Shown here one piece after another: positions 45,825 to 53,721 of a DNA stretch of 64,000 nucleotides. The stretch comes from Methanorbis furvi (GTDB lineage: Archaea > Halobacteriota > Methanomicrobia > Methanomicrobiales > Methanocorpusculaceae). Below the pieces are notes generated by a model. That model saw nothing but the letters and a program-made list of their open reading frames with translations. It was not told where the DNA came from and did no database searches. Within the stretch, counting starts at the first letter, position 1. The number at the start of each line of letters is the position of its first letter. The position numbers and the translations under genes are program-made. Where the stretch lies: the NCBI RefSeq assembly GCF_032714615.1, contig NZ_JAWDKA010000003.1:152514-216513 (forward strand), in the 5' to 3' direction.

Positions 45825-45851
45825 GAAACTACCTAACTGTATTTTGGATAC

Positions 45852-46526
45852 TCAGAACTCACGTCCTTTCACGCGGTAGAGATCAAACACACCGATGGAA
45901 CTGATGTGCATCACTGCCATCACTCCCGCCTGAATCGGATCGGTTACCACGAGATCGGCGGCATCGGACGCACTGCCAACCATCTTCAGACAGATGACCG
46001 GAATTCCTTCGGCCTGCACTGTTTGAATCGCTTTGGTGATGTCGCCGCCCATGATTGAGCCTGCGAGAACAAGAATCGATGCACGCGGCAGGCGTGCAAC
46101 CGCCTCCACTGCTCCCGCAAGATTTGACTCGCCGACGAGCGGAATCGTATCAACCGAGATTCTCTCCCCCCGGATGTTGTGACGGTCCGCCTCGTTAACC
46201 GCGCCCATTGCAACCTGCGCAACCTGTGCGCCGCCTCCCATCACAATCACACGTTTTCCAAAGATCGCCGAAAATGTGTCATGCTGCTCTACTCGGCGAA
46301 TCCCGGGAATCGTTCTGAGATCACGCATAAGCTCTTCAGCATTGTCGCAGCCTTCGATCTCAAGGTCCACCCATGAGTATCCTTTGTCAGGGCCGCGGCT
46401 CACGGTCTCCTGCTGGGTTAAAATGATGTTTGCATTATGCTCGGCGCAGACGGAACCGATGTCACGCAGTATTCCTTTCTGATTGTCGACGACGAGACTG
46501 ATTGCATAATTTATTGGCGCGTCCAT
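45852..46526 (-). CDS. ACT-domain protein with C-terminal DUF5612-type domain
   Basis: 224 residues. N-terminal ACT domain about 1-90 (YAISLVVDNQKGILRDIGSVC and IILTQQETVSRG). The C-terminal part (about 95-224) has RVIVMGGGAQVAQVAMGAVN, LAGSIMGGDITKAIQ and VVTDPIQAGVMAVMHISS, typical of a methanogen-restricted family. It is probably an amino-acid or metabolite sensor; no catalytic role is known. Confidence 0.75.
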   Translation of the reverse strand: MDAPINYAISLVVDNQKGILRDIGSVCAEHNANIILTQQETVSRGPDKGYSWVDLEIEGCDNAEELMRDLRTIPGIRRVEQHDTFSAIFGKRVIVMGGGAQVAQVAMGAVNEADRHNIRGERISVDTIPLVGESNLAGAVEAVARLPRASILVLAGSIMGGDITKAIQTVQAEGIPVICLKMVGSASDAADLVVTDPIQAGVMAVMHISSIGVFDLYRVKGREF

Positions 46527-46535
46527 AAAAATAAG

Positions 46536-46606
46536 TGCGATAACCGGGGATCGAACCCGGATTAGAGGCTTGGGAAGCCCCTGTCATGCCATTAGACCAT
46601 TACCGC
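46536..46606 (-). tRNA. tRNA-Gly (anticodon CCC)
   Basis: Cloverleaf of 71 nt on the minus strand: acceptor gcggtaa/ttatcgc (one G-T pair), anticodon loop TTCCCAA with anticodon CCC, T loop TTCGATC, discriminator A. Confidence 0.93.
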
Positions 46607-46658
46607 TGTGCAGTATGTTGTTTTGCCGTCGTGGGATATAGAAGTTATCCAATATTGA

Positions 46659-47336
46659 TCAGAGTCTCATTGGAAGCGCCGGCTGCACCGGGACAACCAT
46701 TGATTTTTGCGTGCCTTTGATCCGGTAGCGCCCGGCTTCAGACTCCACATATCCTTTTGCGGCAAGTGTCCGAAGAGAACCCGTCACCTCGGGGATTGAG
46801 TGGCCCACGGTGTCGGCGAGCTCTATTGGGGTCAGCGGAGTATAGATGAGGGCAAGGAGGATCTCTGATTCGATGCTGTTTTGAAACACTCCCCGGCCGC
46901 TGACGATGACATCGTTCATCATCTCATCGATGTCTTTTTCAACAGCCTCGAGGTGTTCGATCAGTTTTTCGCGTGAGTCAAGCAGTCTTCGGATCATGAG
47001 GATTTTGTCGGTGAGAGGCGGAGCGTTGGAATCGTCACTGACTTCTGCAACCGGTCTGCTCTGCGGCGGCTGTTCAGGGACCGACATTTTCACTGAAAGC
47101 TGGAAATCCTGTACAAGATAGTAGTATTTCCGCCGTTTTTCATCCTGATAAAAGGAGATGACGTCCTCTCTCTGCATGATTGCCAGATGCTCAATAACCG
47201 CTTTCGGGTTGATAACAAGCCGGTCGGATATCTCGGTGACGAAGCAGGGCTTCTGTCTGAGAAGTTCTATTATCCGCCTTCTGTTCCGGTTTCCAAGGAT
47301 ATCCAGTAAATGTGCTATTGCATCCTGATCCATCAT
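46659..47336 (-). CDS. Two-domain winged-helix transcriptional regulator
   Basis: 225 residues. An ArsR-like winged helix lies at the N-terminus (about 5-75: LLDILGNRNRRRIIELLRQKP, FVTEISDRLVINPKAVIEHL). A central helical, probably dimerising segment follows (about 105-145), and then a second winged helix (about 155-210: IYTPLTPIELADTVGHSIPEV). The ligand and targets are unknown. Upstream DNA ('gcttacattatgtaagt', about 47341-47358) is an imperfect palindrome over the start region, so self-regulation is possible. Confidence 0.8.
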   Translation of the reverse strand: MMDQDAIAHLLDILGNRNRRRIIELLRQKPCFVTEISDRLVINPKAVIEHLAIMQREDVISFYQDEKRRKYYYLVQDFQLSVKMSVPEQPPQSRPVAEVSDDSNAPPLTDKILMIRRLLDSREKLIEHLEAVEKDIDEMMNDVIVSGRGVFQNSIESEILLALIYTPLTPIELADTVGHSIPEVTGSLRTLAAKGYVESEAGRYRIKGTQKSMVVPVQPALPMRL

Positions 47337-47436
47337 ATGAAGCTTACATTATGTAAGTCTCGGGTTGGTAAATATGTTCTGGCGAAAAATGAGCTTTGCC
47401 TATGAATTCGTTTATTGGAAACTAATGTATCGTCGT

Positions 47437-47488
47437 AGCTCAGGCTCACTGCTTTGCAGGAAAAACTGAGCAGACGTGAACATCACCG
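47437..47488. repeat. Remnant of the dispersed palindromic element
   Basis: 'ggctcactgctttgcaggaa' and 'gagcagacgtgaacatcacc' match fragments of the tail and core modules. The remnant touches the stop codon of the DUF5714 gene. Confidence 0.55.
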
Positions 47489-48202
47489 CATATTTTCTCT
47501 TGGAAAATACCGGCAGCGTTCCTTCAAACACTCACGGTTGCGGGAAAAAAACTCACAGCGCAACACATCCGGCATCTCCATTGCTATTTCGAGATGCTGC
47601 AAAACAAAAGGAACCGTTACGCCAAGAGCAAGGAAACTGTCGCGTTTACAGCAGCGCGGTCCGCCGGCTTTTCCTATCGCATCAAGACATGCGGCGGTCA
47701 GCTGATTGGCACGTGACCATGAATCAATGCTGAGAGGATTGGTCTTTGTTGCAATCGAGTAAAACATCCCCGCACTCAGAGCCGCACCGCAGGAACCGGC
47801 AAGCCCGCAGAAACCACCCGGCACCATTGAGCCGCGGCGTACCATCTCATCAAGCGCGGTCTGTAGGCAGACATCACCGCCTGCATTGCGGTACGCCGCA
47901 AGAAGAGCAGCACCGACAAGAATGTGATGCTCAGGCCCGTGCATGTGAACGGACGGACTATGCATCATCGCTGTTGCGACAGTGAACGGATTTTTCGATT
48001 GTGTTTCCAGACAGATAGAACGAATCGCAGAAATTGCCGGGGACGCGTGACATGCATCACAGACAAAGTGGCCGTTCTCGCAACGTGCATTGCTGGAAAA
48101 TTTTCTGCCGCAGACTGAACAGGTCATCTCTTCTGCGGTGTCACGATAATGCAGAGGCGCACCACAGACAAGACAGGCGGGTTCAGGGGAACTGGTTTGC
48201 AT
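47483..48202 (-). CDS. DUF5714 protein with N-terminal zinc-ribbon segment
   Basis: About 239 residues. The first 60 residues contain CLVCGAPLHY, MTCSVCGRKFSSNARCENGHFVCDACH, a double zinc-ribbon-like array. The rest matches DUF5714: HHILVGAALLAAYRNAGG, MVPGGFCGLAGSCGAALSAGMFY and GPRCCKRDSFLAL. The Cys/His-rich nature suggests metal or Fe-S binding. A GTG at 48217 is possible, but the ATG at 48202 has a well-spaced GAGGT. It is the last gene of the arsenic operon. Confidence 0.78.
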   Translation of the reverse strand: MQTSSPEPACLVCGAPLHYRDTAEEMTCSVCGRKFSSNARCENGHFVCDACHASPAISAIRSICLETQSKNPFTVATAMMHSPSVHMHGPEHHILVGAALLAAYRNAGGDVCLQTALDEMVRRGSMVPGGFCGLAGSCGAALSAGMFYSIATKTNPLSIDSWSRANQLTAACLDAIGKAGGPRCCKRDSFLALGVTVPFVLQHLEIAMEMPDVLRCEFFSRNRECLKERCRYFPRENMR

Positions 48203-48213
48203 TTTTTTCAACC

Positions 48214-49098
48214 TCACAACGAAATATACTGAAGAATGCAGCCGGTAGCAACCGCTGCAACAAATATCGCAGTCACAAACACTATCACCAGACGTTTTTG
48301 AAATATCGCGGAAAGCATGGTAATCTCCGGAATACTCATCCCTGCTCCTCCGACGAGGAGAGCGACAACAGCCCCGACTCCCATTCCTTTCTCGATGAGA
48401 ACAGCAGCTATAGGGAGAATCGTCTCTGCACGAATATACAGCGGAATGCCAATGAGAGCAGCGATCGGAATTGCAAAGAAATTATCCGGGCCGGCGACCG
48501 AAAGCACCCAGTCTGATGGAAGAAATCCGTAGATGAACGCACCGATTCCCGCACCAATCAACAGATAAGGGAGCATCTGGCGAAAAATCGTATAGGCAAA
48601 ACTGATAACCTGTTCTCGTTTGGATCCTGTGTGCGTGAACTCACCCTCAACTGCGACCTGTTTGAGATACTTTCGGTAGCCGGCCTGTTCAAGGCCAAGA
48701 CCGATCACCACCGAAAATATGAACATCAGTACCGCATAGACAACCGTAATTGCCGGGCCGAAGATGACCAGCATCATCGCAAGGATGACAGGATTGAGGA
48801 GTGGGGATGCAAACAGAAACGACATCGAACTGGAAAATGCAACGCCGGATTTCAGCAGTCCAAGAGTGATAGGAATTGTGGAACAGGAACAAAACGGCGT
48901 CAGTGCACCAAACCCGGCACCGAGTACACTGCCGGTAACCGAACCGGTTTTTCCGAGGACCAACTGCATTTTTTCACGCGAGACATAGGTGTGCAAAACT
49001 CCTACCAGAAGGCTGACAACGATGAACAACACCAACAGCTCTGCGGTGATGATCAGAAAGTAGGACCCAACGGAAATCAGAGTATCAGTAAGACTCAT
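48214..49098 (-). CDS. Permease of the ArsP/DUF318 family
   Basis: 294 residues, about eight transmembrane helices. The signature LTPFCSCSTIPITLGLLKSG, and the second half motif GIPLYIRAETILPIAAVLIEKG, identify the permease family that includes the methylarsenite exporter ArsP. The two cysteines in FCSCS are conserved in that family. Together with arsR, arsC and arsD-like genes it is the likely arsenic exporter, replacing ArsB or Acr3. Confidence 0.87.
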   Translation of the reverse strand: MSLTDTLISVGSYFLIITAELLVLFIVVSLLVGVLHTYVSREKMQLVLGKTGSVTGSVLGAGFGALTPFCSCSTIPITLGLLKSGVAFSSSMSFLFASPLLNPVILAMMLVIFGPAITVVYAVLMFIFSVVIGLGLEQAGYRKYLKQVAVEGEFTHTGSKREQVISFAYTIFRQMLPYLLIGAGIGAFIYGFLPSDWVLSVAGPDNFFAIPIAALIGIPLYIRAETILPIAAVLIEKGMGVGAVVALLVGGAGMSIPEITMLSAIFQKRLVIVFVTAIFVAAVATGCILQYISL

Positions 49099-49226
49099 TC
49101 AGGTTTTTCCGCGTTTTCATCCGGTTTTTCCGGAACAATTTTCACATTACAACAGCAGCAGTTTTCGCCGGAGACAATGTTCTTCATTTTACGCAGTAGT
49201 CCGTTTTTTGGTTTCTCTTCAGTCAT
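49095..49226 (-). CDS. 43-residue protein with a four-cysteine run
   Basis: Small protein starting MTEEKPKNGLLRKMKN and containing SGENCCCCNVKIVPEK. The Cys4 run is a likely thiolate metal site. The start is supported by GAGGAGA, the ATG overlaps the arsR stop (ATGA), and the stop overlaps the permease start by four bases. It is therefore a genuine operon member, perhaps an arsenic or metal chaperone for the permease (inference). Confidence 0.7.
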   Translation of the reverse strand: MTEEKPKNGLLRKMKNIVSGENCCCCNVKIVPEKPDENAEKPE

Positions 49227-49570
49227 GATTTTTTCTCCTCGTGAGTACAGCCGCATTTTTCTGCGGCAGTAGAGTTGTGCAGCCTCTCTATTGCTGCGGC
49301 ATAGCCGGGAATTTCGGGTGCTGTCTTCGACAGATACTGATATAATTCCTCGGGAAATGTTTCGCTGATTTTGTAGTATGCCCACTGGGCCTGTTTTCGT
49401 CCTGACAGCACACCGGCATTTTTGAGAATGGTCAGATGTCTTGATGCGTTCGGTTGGGAGAGGTCCAGACAGTCCATGACCTCGCAGACACAGAGTTCGC
49501 GCTGCATGAGAAGGGCAACAATCCGAAGTCTGGTCGCATCCCCAAGAGCCTTGAATATCTGTTCAGTCAT
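49223..49570 (-). CDS. arsR: ArsR-family arsenic-responsive repressor
   Basis: 115 residues. Winged helix with FKALGDATRLRIVALLMQ, the As(III)-binding motif ELCVCEVMDCL in the recognition region, and LSQPNASRHLTILKNAGVL. A C-terminal KCGCTHEEK may give extra thiols. The ATG at 49570 has a GGGGGAA site; a GTG one codon upstream is less likely. The start overlaps the arsC stop. It probably binds the palindrome at 51175-51202. Confidence 0.92.
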   Translation of the reverse strand: MTEQIFKALGDATRLRIVALLMQRELCVCEVMDCLDLSQPNASRHLTILKNAGVLSGRKQAQWAYYKISETFPEELYQYLSKTAPEIPGYAAAIERLHNSTAAEKCGCTHEEKKS

Positions 49571-49953
49571 CACAGTTCCCCCGATAATCCACAGACATGA
49601 TCATGAATGGTTCGAATGACAACAAGAAACTCTTCATCGGATTTTCCGCAAGGGTCGGGAATCTGCCAGGATATTTTTTGAGAGCAGGGAACCAAGGGGC
49701 AGGAAATTTCACATCCCATGGTCACCAGAACATCAATTTTTGGAAGGGAGTCAAGAGTTTTTGGTGTCTGCTTTGTCATGTCAATGCCATAGAACGTTTT
49801 CATCAGGCGCAGAGCGGTAGGATTGACGGCTGGGGCAGGGTTGGTTCCTGCCGAGTATGCGTCAAACATATCTCCGGCATAAGTCCGGCAGAGAGCTTCG
49901 GCAATCTGGGACCGACAGGAGTTGTGGACACAGACGAATGCGATTTTTTTCAT
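49570..49953 (-). CDS. arsC: Arsenate reductase, low-molecular-weight phosphatase type
   Basis: 127 residues. The P-loop CVHNSCRSQIAEAL (about 8-21) is the thioredoxin-linked ArsC active site with nucleophilic Cys8. Further motifs are YSAGTNPAPAVNPTALRLM and DVLVTMGCEISCPLVPC, with the two redox cysteines that relay electrons to thioredoxin. The ATG at 49953 has GGAGGAAC; the frame's longer extension is not needed. It reduces As(V) to As(III). Confidence 0.94.
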   Translation of the reverse strand: MKKIAFVCVHNSCRSQIAEALCRTYAGDMFDAYSAGTNPAPAVNPTALRLMKTFYGIDMTKQTPKTLDSLPKIDVLVTMGCEISCPLVPCSQKISWQIPDPCGKSDEEFLVVIRTIHDHVCGLSGEL

Positions 49954-50294
49954 ACACGTTCCTCCATGCATCCGCATCCCTGAATGCAGCAACATCCCTC
50001 GCGCTTTGGTTCGATGAGATTCTGAGGTAGATCAAGAATCTGGCGAATTTCATCGTTGGATGGATATCTACCGGTGATCATGGCAAATCCGTTCACCAGC
50101 GTCACCGGCAGAATTTTTTCTCCGTGACGGGAGACGAGACCGGCAACGACCCCATTGTGAGTGAATTTTTCAGGAGATGTCTGACGCGAGTAGCGCTCGA
50201 TGCTGATTTCGTGTTCTTTGAGACGGGAAACAACAATGGTTATCCGTGATTCGTCAGGGGAAGCGGTGCCTGCATCAAAGATTTCCACCATCAT
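49950..50294 (-). CDS. ArsD-like protein lacking the N-terminal cysteine motif
   Basis: 114 residues. Similar to ArsD in the stretch HEISIERYSRQTSPEKFTHN and VTLVNGFAMITGRYPSNDEI. The usual CCxxxxC metal site near residue 12 is replaced by GTASPDE, but the C-terminus has EGCCCIQGCGCMEE. It may bind As(III) through its tail or partner the larger ArsD fusion next to it. A single base separates it from the upstream gene. Confidence 0.75.
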   Translation of the reverse strand: MMVEIFDAGTASPDESRITIVVSRLKEHEISIERYSRQTSPEKFTHNGVVAGLVSRHGEKILPVTLVNGFAMITGRYPSNDEIRQILDLPQNLIEPKREGCCCIQGCGCMEERV

Positions 50295-50295
50295 T

Positions 50296-51084
50296 TCAGC
50301 AGCATCCGCCTTTTTTCAATTTTTCCAACAGGTCGGCTGGCAGACCCAGCCATTGTACTATCTCTGCATCGGTTGGATACCTGCCGCTTAACACAACGCT
50401 GCCATCCAGTACGGTGACCGGAGGAGTGAATGGCTCTTTACCGCTGACTGGTATGCTGTTGAAATTACAGCGTTCAATTATTATTCCGTGTCGCAGGAGT
50501 GTGCCAAGCGTCGCAGAAATGCGGCGTTCTTCAGAGTCAGTGCCCGAACAGCAGCAGTCGGTTGAACAGCATGCAGGGGAGGCAAAGATCTGGATTGTTT
50601 TGTTGGGGAGATCTTTTTTCGTCGAGGAGGTTTTGGCATTTTTTCCTACAAAGAATCGCTCCAGATTTTCAGGCAGAGTGTAAGGTGCTTTTGGATGTGG
50701 TGTGGTTCCATACAGTGCACGCAGGATGCAGTCGATGATCATTGCTTTCGGCGGCTGATCATAGGTCATGCCTTCATAGGTGAATGTCCGGCAGTCTACA
50801 GTATCACTGCAAATTTCGCCGCAACTGCAACAGCTGTTTTCAGTAACAACTCCAAAAATATCAAGACCGTTTACCCGGATGGTTGGAGAACTCAAAAAGT
50901 GATACTGGCGGGCTTGTTCTCTGGTGGCGATGTTGACAGCATTCACGCTGACCTGATAACCCAGGGTGTTCAGCACGCCGGAGAGTTCAGCAAGAGCTTC
51001 ATCTAATGCGCTGTTCGTATCCATACAGCGGTCACAGGTATTCAGATCCAGGTACAAAAAATCAATTATTAACTGCTTTACCAT
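50296..51084 (-). CDS. DUF2703-ArsD fusion protein, probable arsenic/metal chaperone
   Basis: 262 residues in two domains. Residues 1-125 match DUF2703 (FLYLDLNTCDRCMDTN, LSSPTIRVNGLDI, SCCSCGEICSDTVDCRTF), a thioredoxin-like family with metal-binding cysteines. Residues about 165-262 are an ArsD-type domain (IFASPACCSTDCCCSG, IIIERCNFNSIPV, SGRYPTDAEIVQWLGLP) with its CC...CCC metal site and a further GGCC end. It is the first gene of the operon. It probably collects As(III) and hands it to the efflux protein. Confidence 0.85.
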   Translation of the reverse strand: MVKQLIIDFLYLDLNTCDRCMDTNSALDEALAELSGVLNTLGYQVSVNAVNIATREQARQYHFLSSPTIRVNGLDIFGVVTENSCCSCGEICSDTVDCRTFTYEGMTYDQPPKAMIIDCILRALYGTTPHPKAPYTLPENLERFFVGKNAKTSSTKKDLPNKTIQIFASPACCSTDCCCSGTDSEERRISATLGTLLRHGIIIERCNFNSIPVSGKEPFTPPVTVLDGSVVLSGRYPTDAEIVQWLGLPADLLEKLKKGGCC

Positions 51085-51174
51085 TGAATAATGTCCTCAT
51101 CAGAAATTGTTTTGAATACTGCATGCGATCTTTTCCAATATGCACATCATTGAATTGGCAGATCACGTTAGCAT

Positions 51175-51202
51175 CATTATATACATATATTCACATATAA
51201 TG
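51175..51202. promoter_or_regulatory. Candidate ArsR operator over the ars promoter
   Basis: Imperfect palindrome 'cattatat...atataatg' (28 bp) that includes the TATA-like 'tatataatg' on the minus strand, about 90-115 bases before the first ars gene. Its place and AT-rich dyad fit repression by the ArsR encoded in the operon. Binding is not shown. Confidence 0.5.
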
Positions 51203-51281
51203 ATTTTGAAAAAAACATTACCAAGTTAAAGGAGAGAACAACGTAATAATTCTGACGGAAATTGTAAAACAAAAAGAAAAA

Positions 51282-51330
51282 AGCCTCAGGCGTGATTTGA
51301 ACACGCGACCTCGTCCTTACCAAGGACGCG
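51282..51330 (-). pseudogene. 3' half of tRNA-Thr (GGT), attachment-site fragment
   Basis: From 5' to 3' on the minus strand: anticodon stem-loop cgtcc-TTGGTAA-ggacg (anticodon GGT), T arm gcgtg-TTCAAAT-cacgc, acceptor 3' strand ctgaggc and discriminator T. The D arm and acceptor 5' strand are missing; the flanking sequence is integrase-frame DNA. It is what integration at the anticodon region of a tRNA gene leaves at one end, so the full tRNA is expected at the other end of the element. Confidence 0.85.
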
Positions 51331-51511
51331 TGAATATGAGCCGCAATTTGAAAATAATGGTAAATTTGAGCCTGAAAATTTTTCGAGAACATCGCGGGAA
51401 AACCTACCTATCGGAAAGATCCCTGTAGAGGAGTTACCGAGTTATGGCGCGGCAATCCCCGCCGGAAGGAAAGAAGTAGGAGCGGATTATGTCATTCCCG
51501 GATATCCTGAG

Positions 51512-52624
51512 ATGACGGTCACGGCGTTCTATGCCTTAGTCGAAGATCAGTATCTATCATACTGTGATGCGAAAGGGCTTGCAGGAGGGAAAGACGGACG
51601 AAAGACAAGATACCACAATGCGTTATCCGCACTCAGACCGATTTACAGCCCCGACGACCGCCGGAACTATGCGAACTTCAATGAGGGGGATAACATCTCT
51701 CAAATGGGCCACAATGCCCTTATGCACTTCTTCAAGTTCTGCCAAGAGATCTTAGGGTTGCAGTCGTTCAACGGCTATGGGATAGATTCAGAGTGGTGCA
51801 AAAAGGGCATGCCCTACGGAGGAGCGAAAACAACCGATGAATCAATGACCGGTAGATTTTACGACCTCACTAATGCAGAGATCAGAGCAGGATTAGAAAA
51901 ACTGCCGGGTGAACTGAAAGGTTTCTATGCCCTACTCGCATACTCAGGAGCGCGCGGCGCTCAATTGTTCGATGCCCTGACGGGAGATTATGACCGAGAG
52001 ATTAAGCGGATCCCGGCGGACAAAGAGAAGAACATCAAGCAGCCGCTCATCTGTCTTGATGTCAGGGACATGTCCCGAGGGAAAAAGAGGGCCTACTACT
52101 ACTTTTTCCCGCCTGAGTGTGAGGCTCTGCTCAGGGCTTATCAGGTGCCGTATCAGTCTATGAGCACAATGGGAAAAAAGATCAATGAGTTAACCCAGTT
52201 CAAACGCGACGATGAAAATCGAGCCTGTAACGTAAACAGTCTGAGAAAGTGGCAGACTAACCTCATGCTCAACTACAAAGGCCCCGGGGGAACCCGGCTC
52301 TCTGATACGGATATTGATCTGATTCAGGGAAGAGTCCCAGATACTGTCCTCAGAGATAATTATCAGAACAAACTCGGAGTTGCCGCAGCTGCATACTCTG
52401 AGATCGTCGATACGCTACGGGCCACATTACCAATCCCGCAGCCGATCACAAAGAGTAACAACAAATTCGGGCAGATCCCCAAAGGAAAGAAAGAGGAGAT
52501 CATTGACCTCTACAAAAAAGGAACATCCGAACGGAAGATCCACGAGCTTACCGGCGTCGCAAGAAATACCATCTCGAATATTTTGGTTGAATCCGGGATG
52601 AAGGAGGGTAAAATATACAAATAA
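51512..52624 (+). CDS. int: Archaeal tyrosine integrase, probable SSV-type C-terminal part
   Basis: 370 residues from the first ATG. Catalytic residues fit Arg148 (YSGARGAQLFDAL), the HxxR box as SLRKW with Arg245 (His replaced by Ser), and nucleophile Tyr284 (GRVPDTVLRDNYQN). The C-terminal EEIIDLYKKGTSERKIHELTG is an HTH. Upstream, the frame stays open for 72 more codons, from 51296 inside the tRNA fragment, and looks protein-like (NLPIGKIPVEELPSYGAAIP). This is the pattern of SSV-type integrases whose gene contains attP and is split by integration. If so, this is int(C) and int(N) lies at the far end. Confidence 0.85.
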   Translation: MTVTAFYALVEDQYLSYCDAKGLAGGKDGRKTRYHNALSALRPIYSPDDRRNYANFNEGDNISQMGHNALMHFFKFCQEILGLQSFNGYGIDSEWCKKGMPYGGAKTTDESMTGRFYDLTNAEIRAGLEKLPGELKGFYALLAYSGARGAQLFDALTGDYDREIKRIPADKEKNIKQPLICLDVRDMSRGKKRAYYYFFPPECEALLRAYQVPYQSMSTMGKKINELTQFKRDDENRACNVNSLRKWQTNLMLNYKGPGGTRLSDTDIDLIQGRVPDTVLRDNYQNKLGVAAAAYSEIVDTLRATLPIPQPITKSNNKFGQIPKGKKEEIIDLYKKGTSERKIHELTGVARNTISNILVESGMKEGKIYK

Positions 52625-52715
52625 CTCCATTTCCTCTTTTTTGACCTCTGTATCGTGTTTTTGAAGCTGTTTTTTATCGGAATATACATAACACATCCTG
52701 ACTAAATATCTCACA

Positions 52716-53585
52716 ATGTCAGAAGATGATTCAAGAGACAAACTCCAAATGGATAAATATGTTGTAGCATATTTGGATCTTCTTGGATCTACAAGTAAGA
52801 TCATTTCGGAAAAATCAGATAATTATCTTAATGATATTAGAAAGATATACGAAAACACATACACCCTATTTAAAAAAGAGTTTCCAGAATCGTTGGCAAA
52901 TCATTCACCGAGTGGTGACTTTGCCCCATCGGATTATTTCATGAGCGAAGGAGTACAAATAAAAATATTCTCGGACAATATCCTTTTTGCACTAAGAATA
53001 TCCGACCGTAAATATGATGCAATAAAAGCAACAATGCAACTCATCGTTTTTATTTCGATGTATCAATCATACTTATTATTGGAAGGGAAGTGGTTGTTAA
53101 GAGGAGGATTGACAGCAGGTAGATTACATATTGACGAGACCTTTGTATGGGGTCCAGCTCTCGTAAGGGCTCATATTTTGGAAGAAATGGCCGTCGTACC
53201 GCGAGTCTTAGTAGATGAATTTCTGATCAAGATATTCCCATATTTAAATCCAGAAACTAGTACGGGAAAAATACAGATATTGAGAAAAATGGATGAAATA
53301 CCCCAGTGTTTCATAGATTATGAATGTATGTTTGCTAAACAAAATATTAAATCTGGAAATAAGAGAGGTTGGCTCTTGAGATTTAAGGAGGAGTTGCCGG
53401 GGTTACGAGATGAATTTCTGACCAAATATGACATATTAGACGATATTGGATGCGCAATTAGGTGTCATAATACAATCCCGGATGAGGCAGACATACCATC
53501 TGGATTGAGAAAAATCCAATGGGCAATCAATTATCATAATTTGGTATGTGATGAACTCAACGAACTGGATCTAAAAATAAGTTAA
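52716..53585 (+). CDS. Class III nucleotide-cyclase-like protein
   Basis: 289 residues. It resembles the catalytic domain of class III adenylate/guanylate cyclases: VVAYLDLLGSTSKI with Asp21, IKIFSDNILFALRI with Asp87 (the two metal ligands), and LLRGGLTAGRLHID with WGPALVRAHILEE at the position of the G-(x)n-A-RL motif. No sensor or membrane part is present. The base composition is clearly more AT-rich than the neighbours, suggesting separate acquisition. It is next to the integrase, a usual cargo position. Bacterial Pycsar and related defences use such cyclases, but a defence role here is inference. A TATA-like 'aatatacataa' lies about 31 bases upstream. Confidence 0.6.
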   Translation: MSEDDSRDKLQMDKYVVAYLDLLGSTSKIISEKSDNYLNDIRKIYENTYTLFKKEFPESLANHSPSGDFAPSDYFMSEGVQIKIFSDNILFALRISDRKYDAIKATMQLIVFISMYQSYLLLEGKWLLRGGLTAGRLHIDETFVWGPALVRAHILEEMAVVPRVLVDEFLIKIFPYLNPETSTGKIQILRKMDEIPQCFIDYECMFAKQNIKSGNKRGWLLRFKEELPGLRDEFLTKYDILDDIGCAIRCHNTIPDEADIPSGLRKIQWAINYHNLVCDELNELDLKIS

Positions 53586-53593
53586 AGGTGTGC

Positions 53594-53716
53594 CTACCGG
53601 GTTCTCTTCCGGCGGCTGCCTTTCTTAGTCGTCTTCGCTGCTTTCCGGGTATAACCTTTGACGTTGTGCCCTTTCACGGAATACCCGGCTCTGTGATAAC
53701 CTTTTACTGCTACCAT
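53594..53716 (-). CDS. 40-residue strongly basic protein
   Basis: Starts MVAVKGYHRAGYSVKGHNVK and ends in a run rich in Lys and Arg. The start is chosen by the AGGTGA site directly upstream, which overlaps the end of the previous small gene. Basic proteins of this type often bind nucleic acid in virions. Last gene of the minus-strand block; convergent with the cyclase-like gene. Confidence 0.65.
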   Translation of the reverse strand: MVAVKGYHRAGYSVKGHNVKGYTRKAAKTTKKGSRRKRTR

Positions 53717-53721
53717 TTCTT

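Noticed and set aside
13641..47488. Possible CRISPR arrays formed by the repeated cacggagcag... sequences
   Set aside because: Copies are kilobases apart and are palindromic elements of about 200 bp, with no regular spacers.
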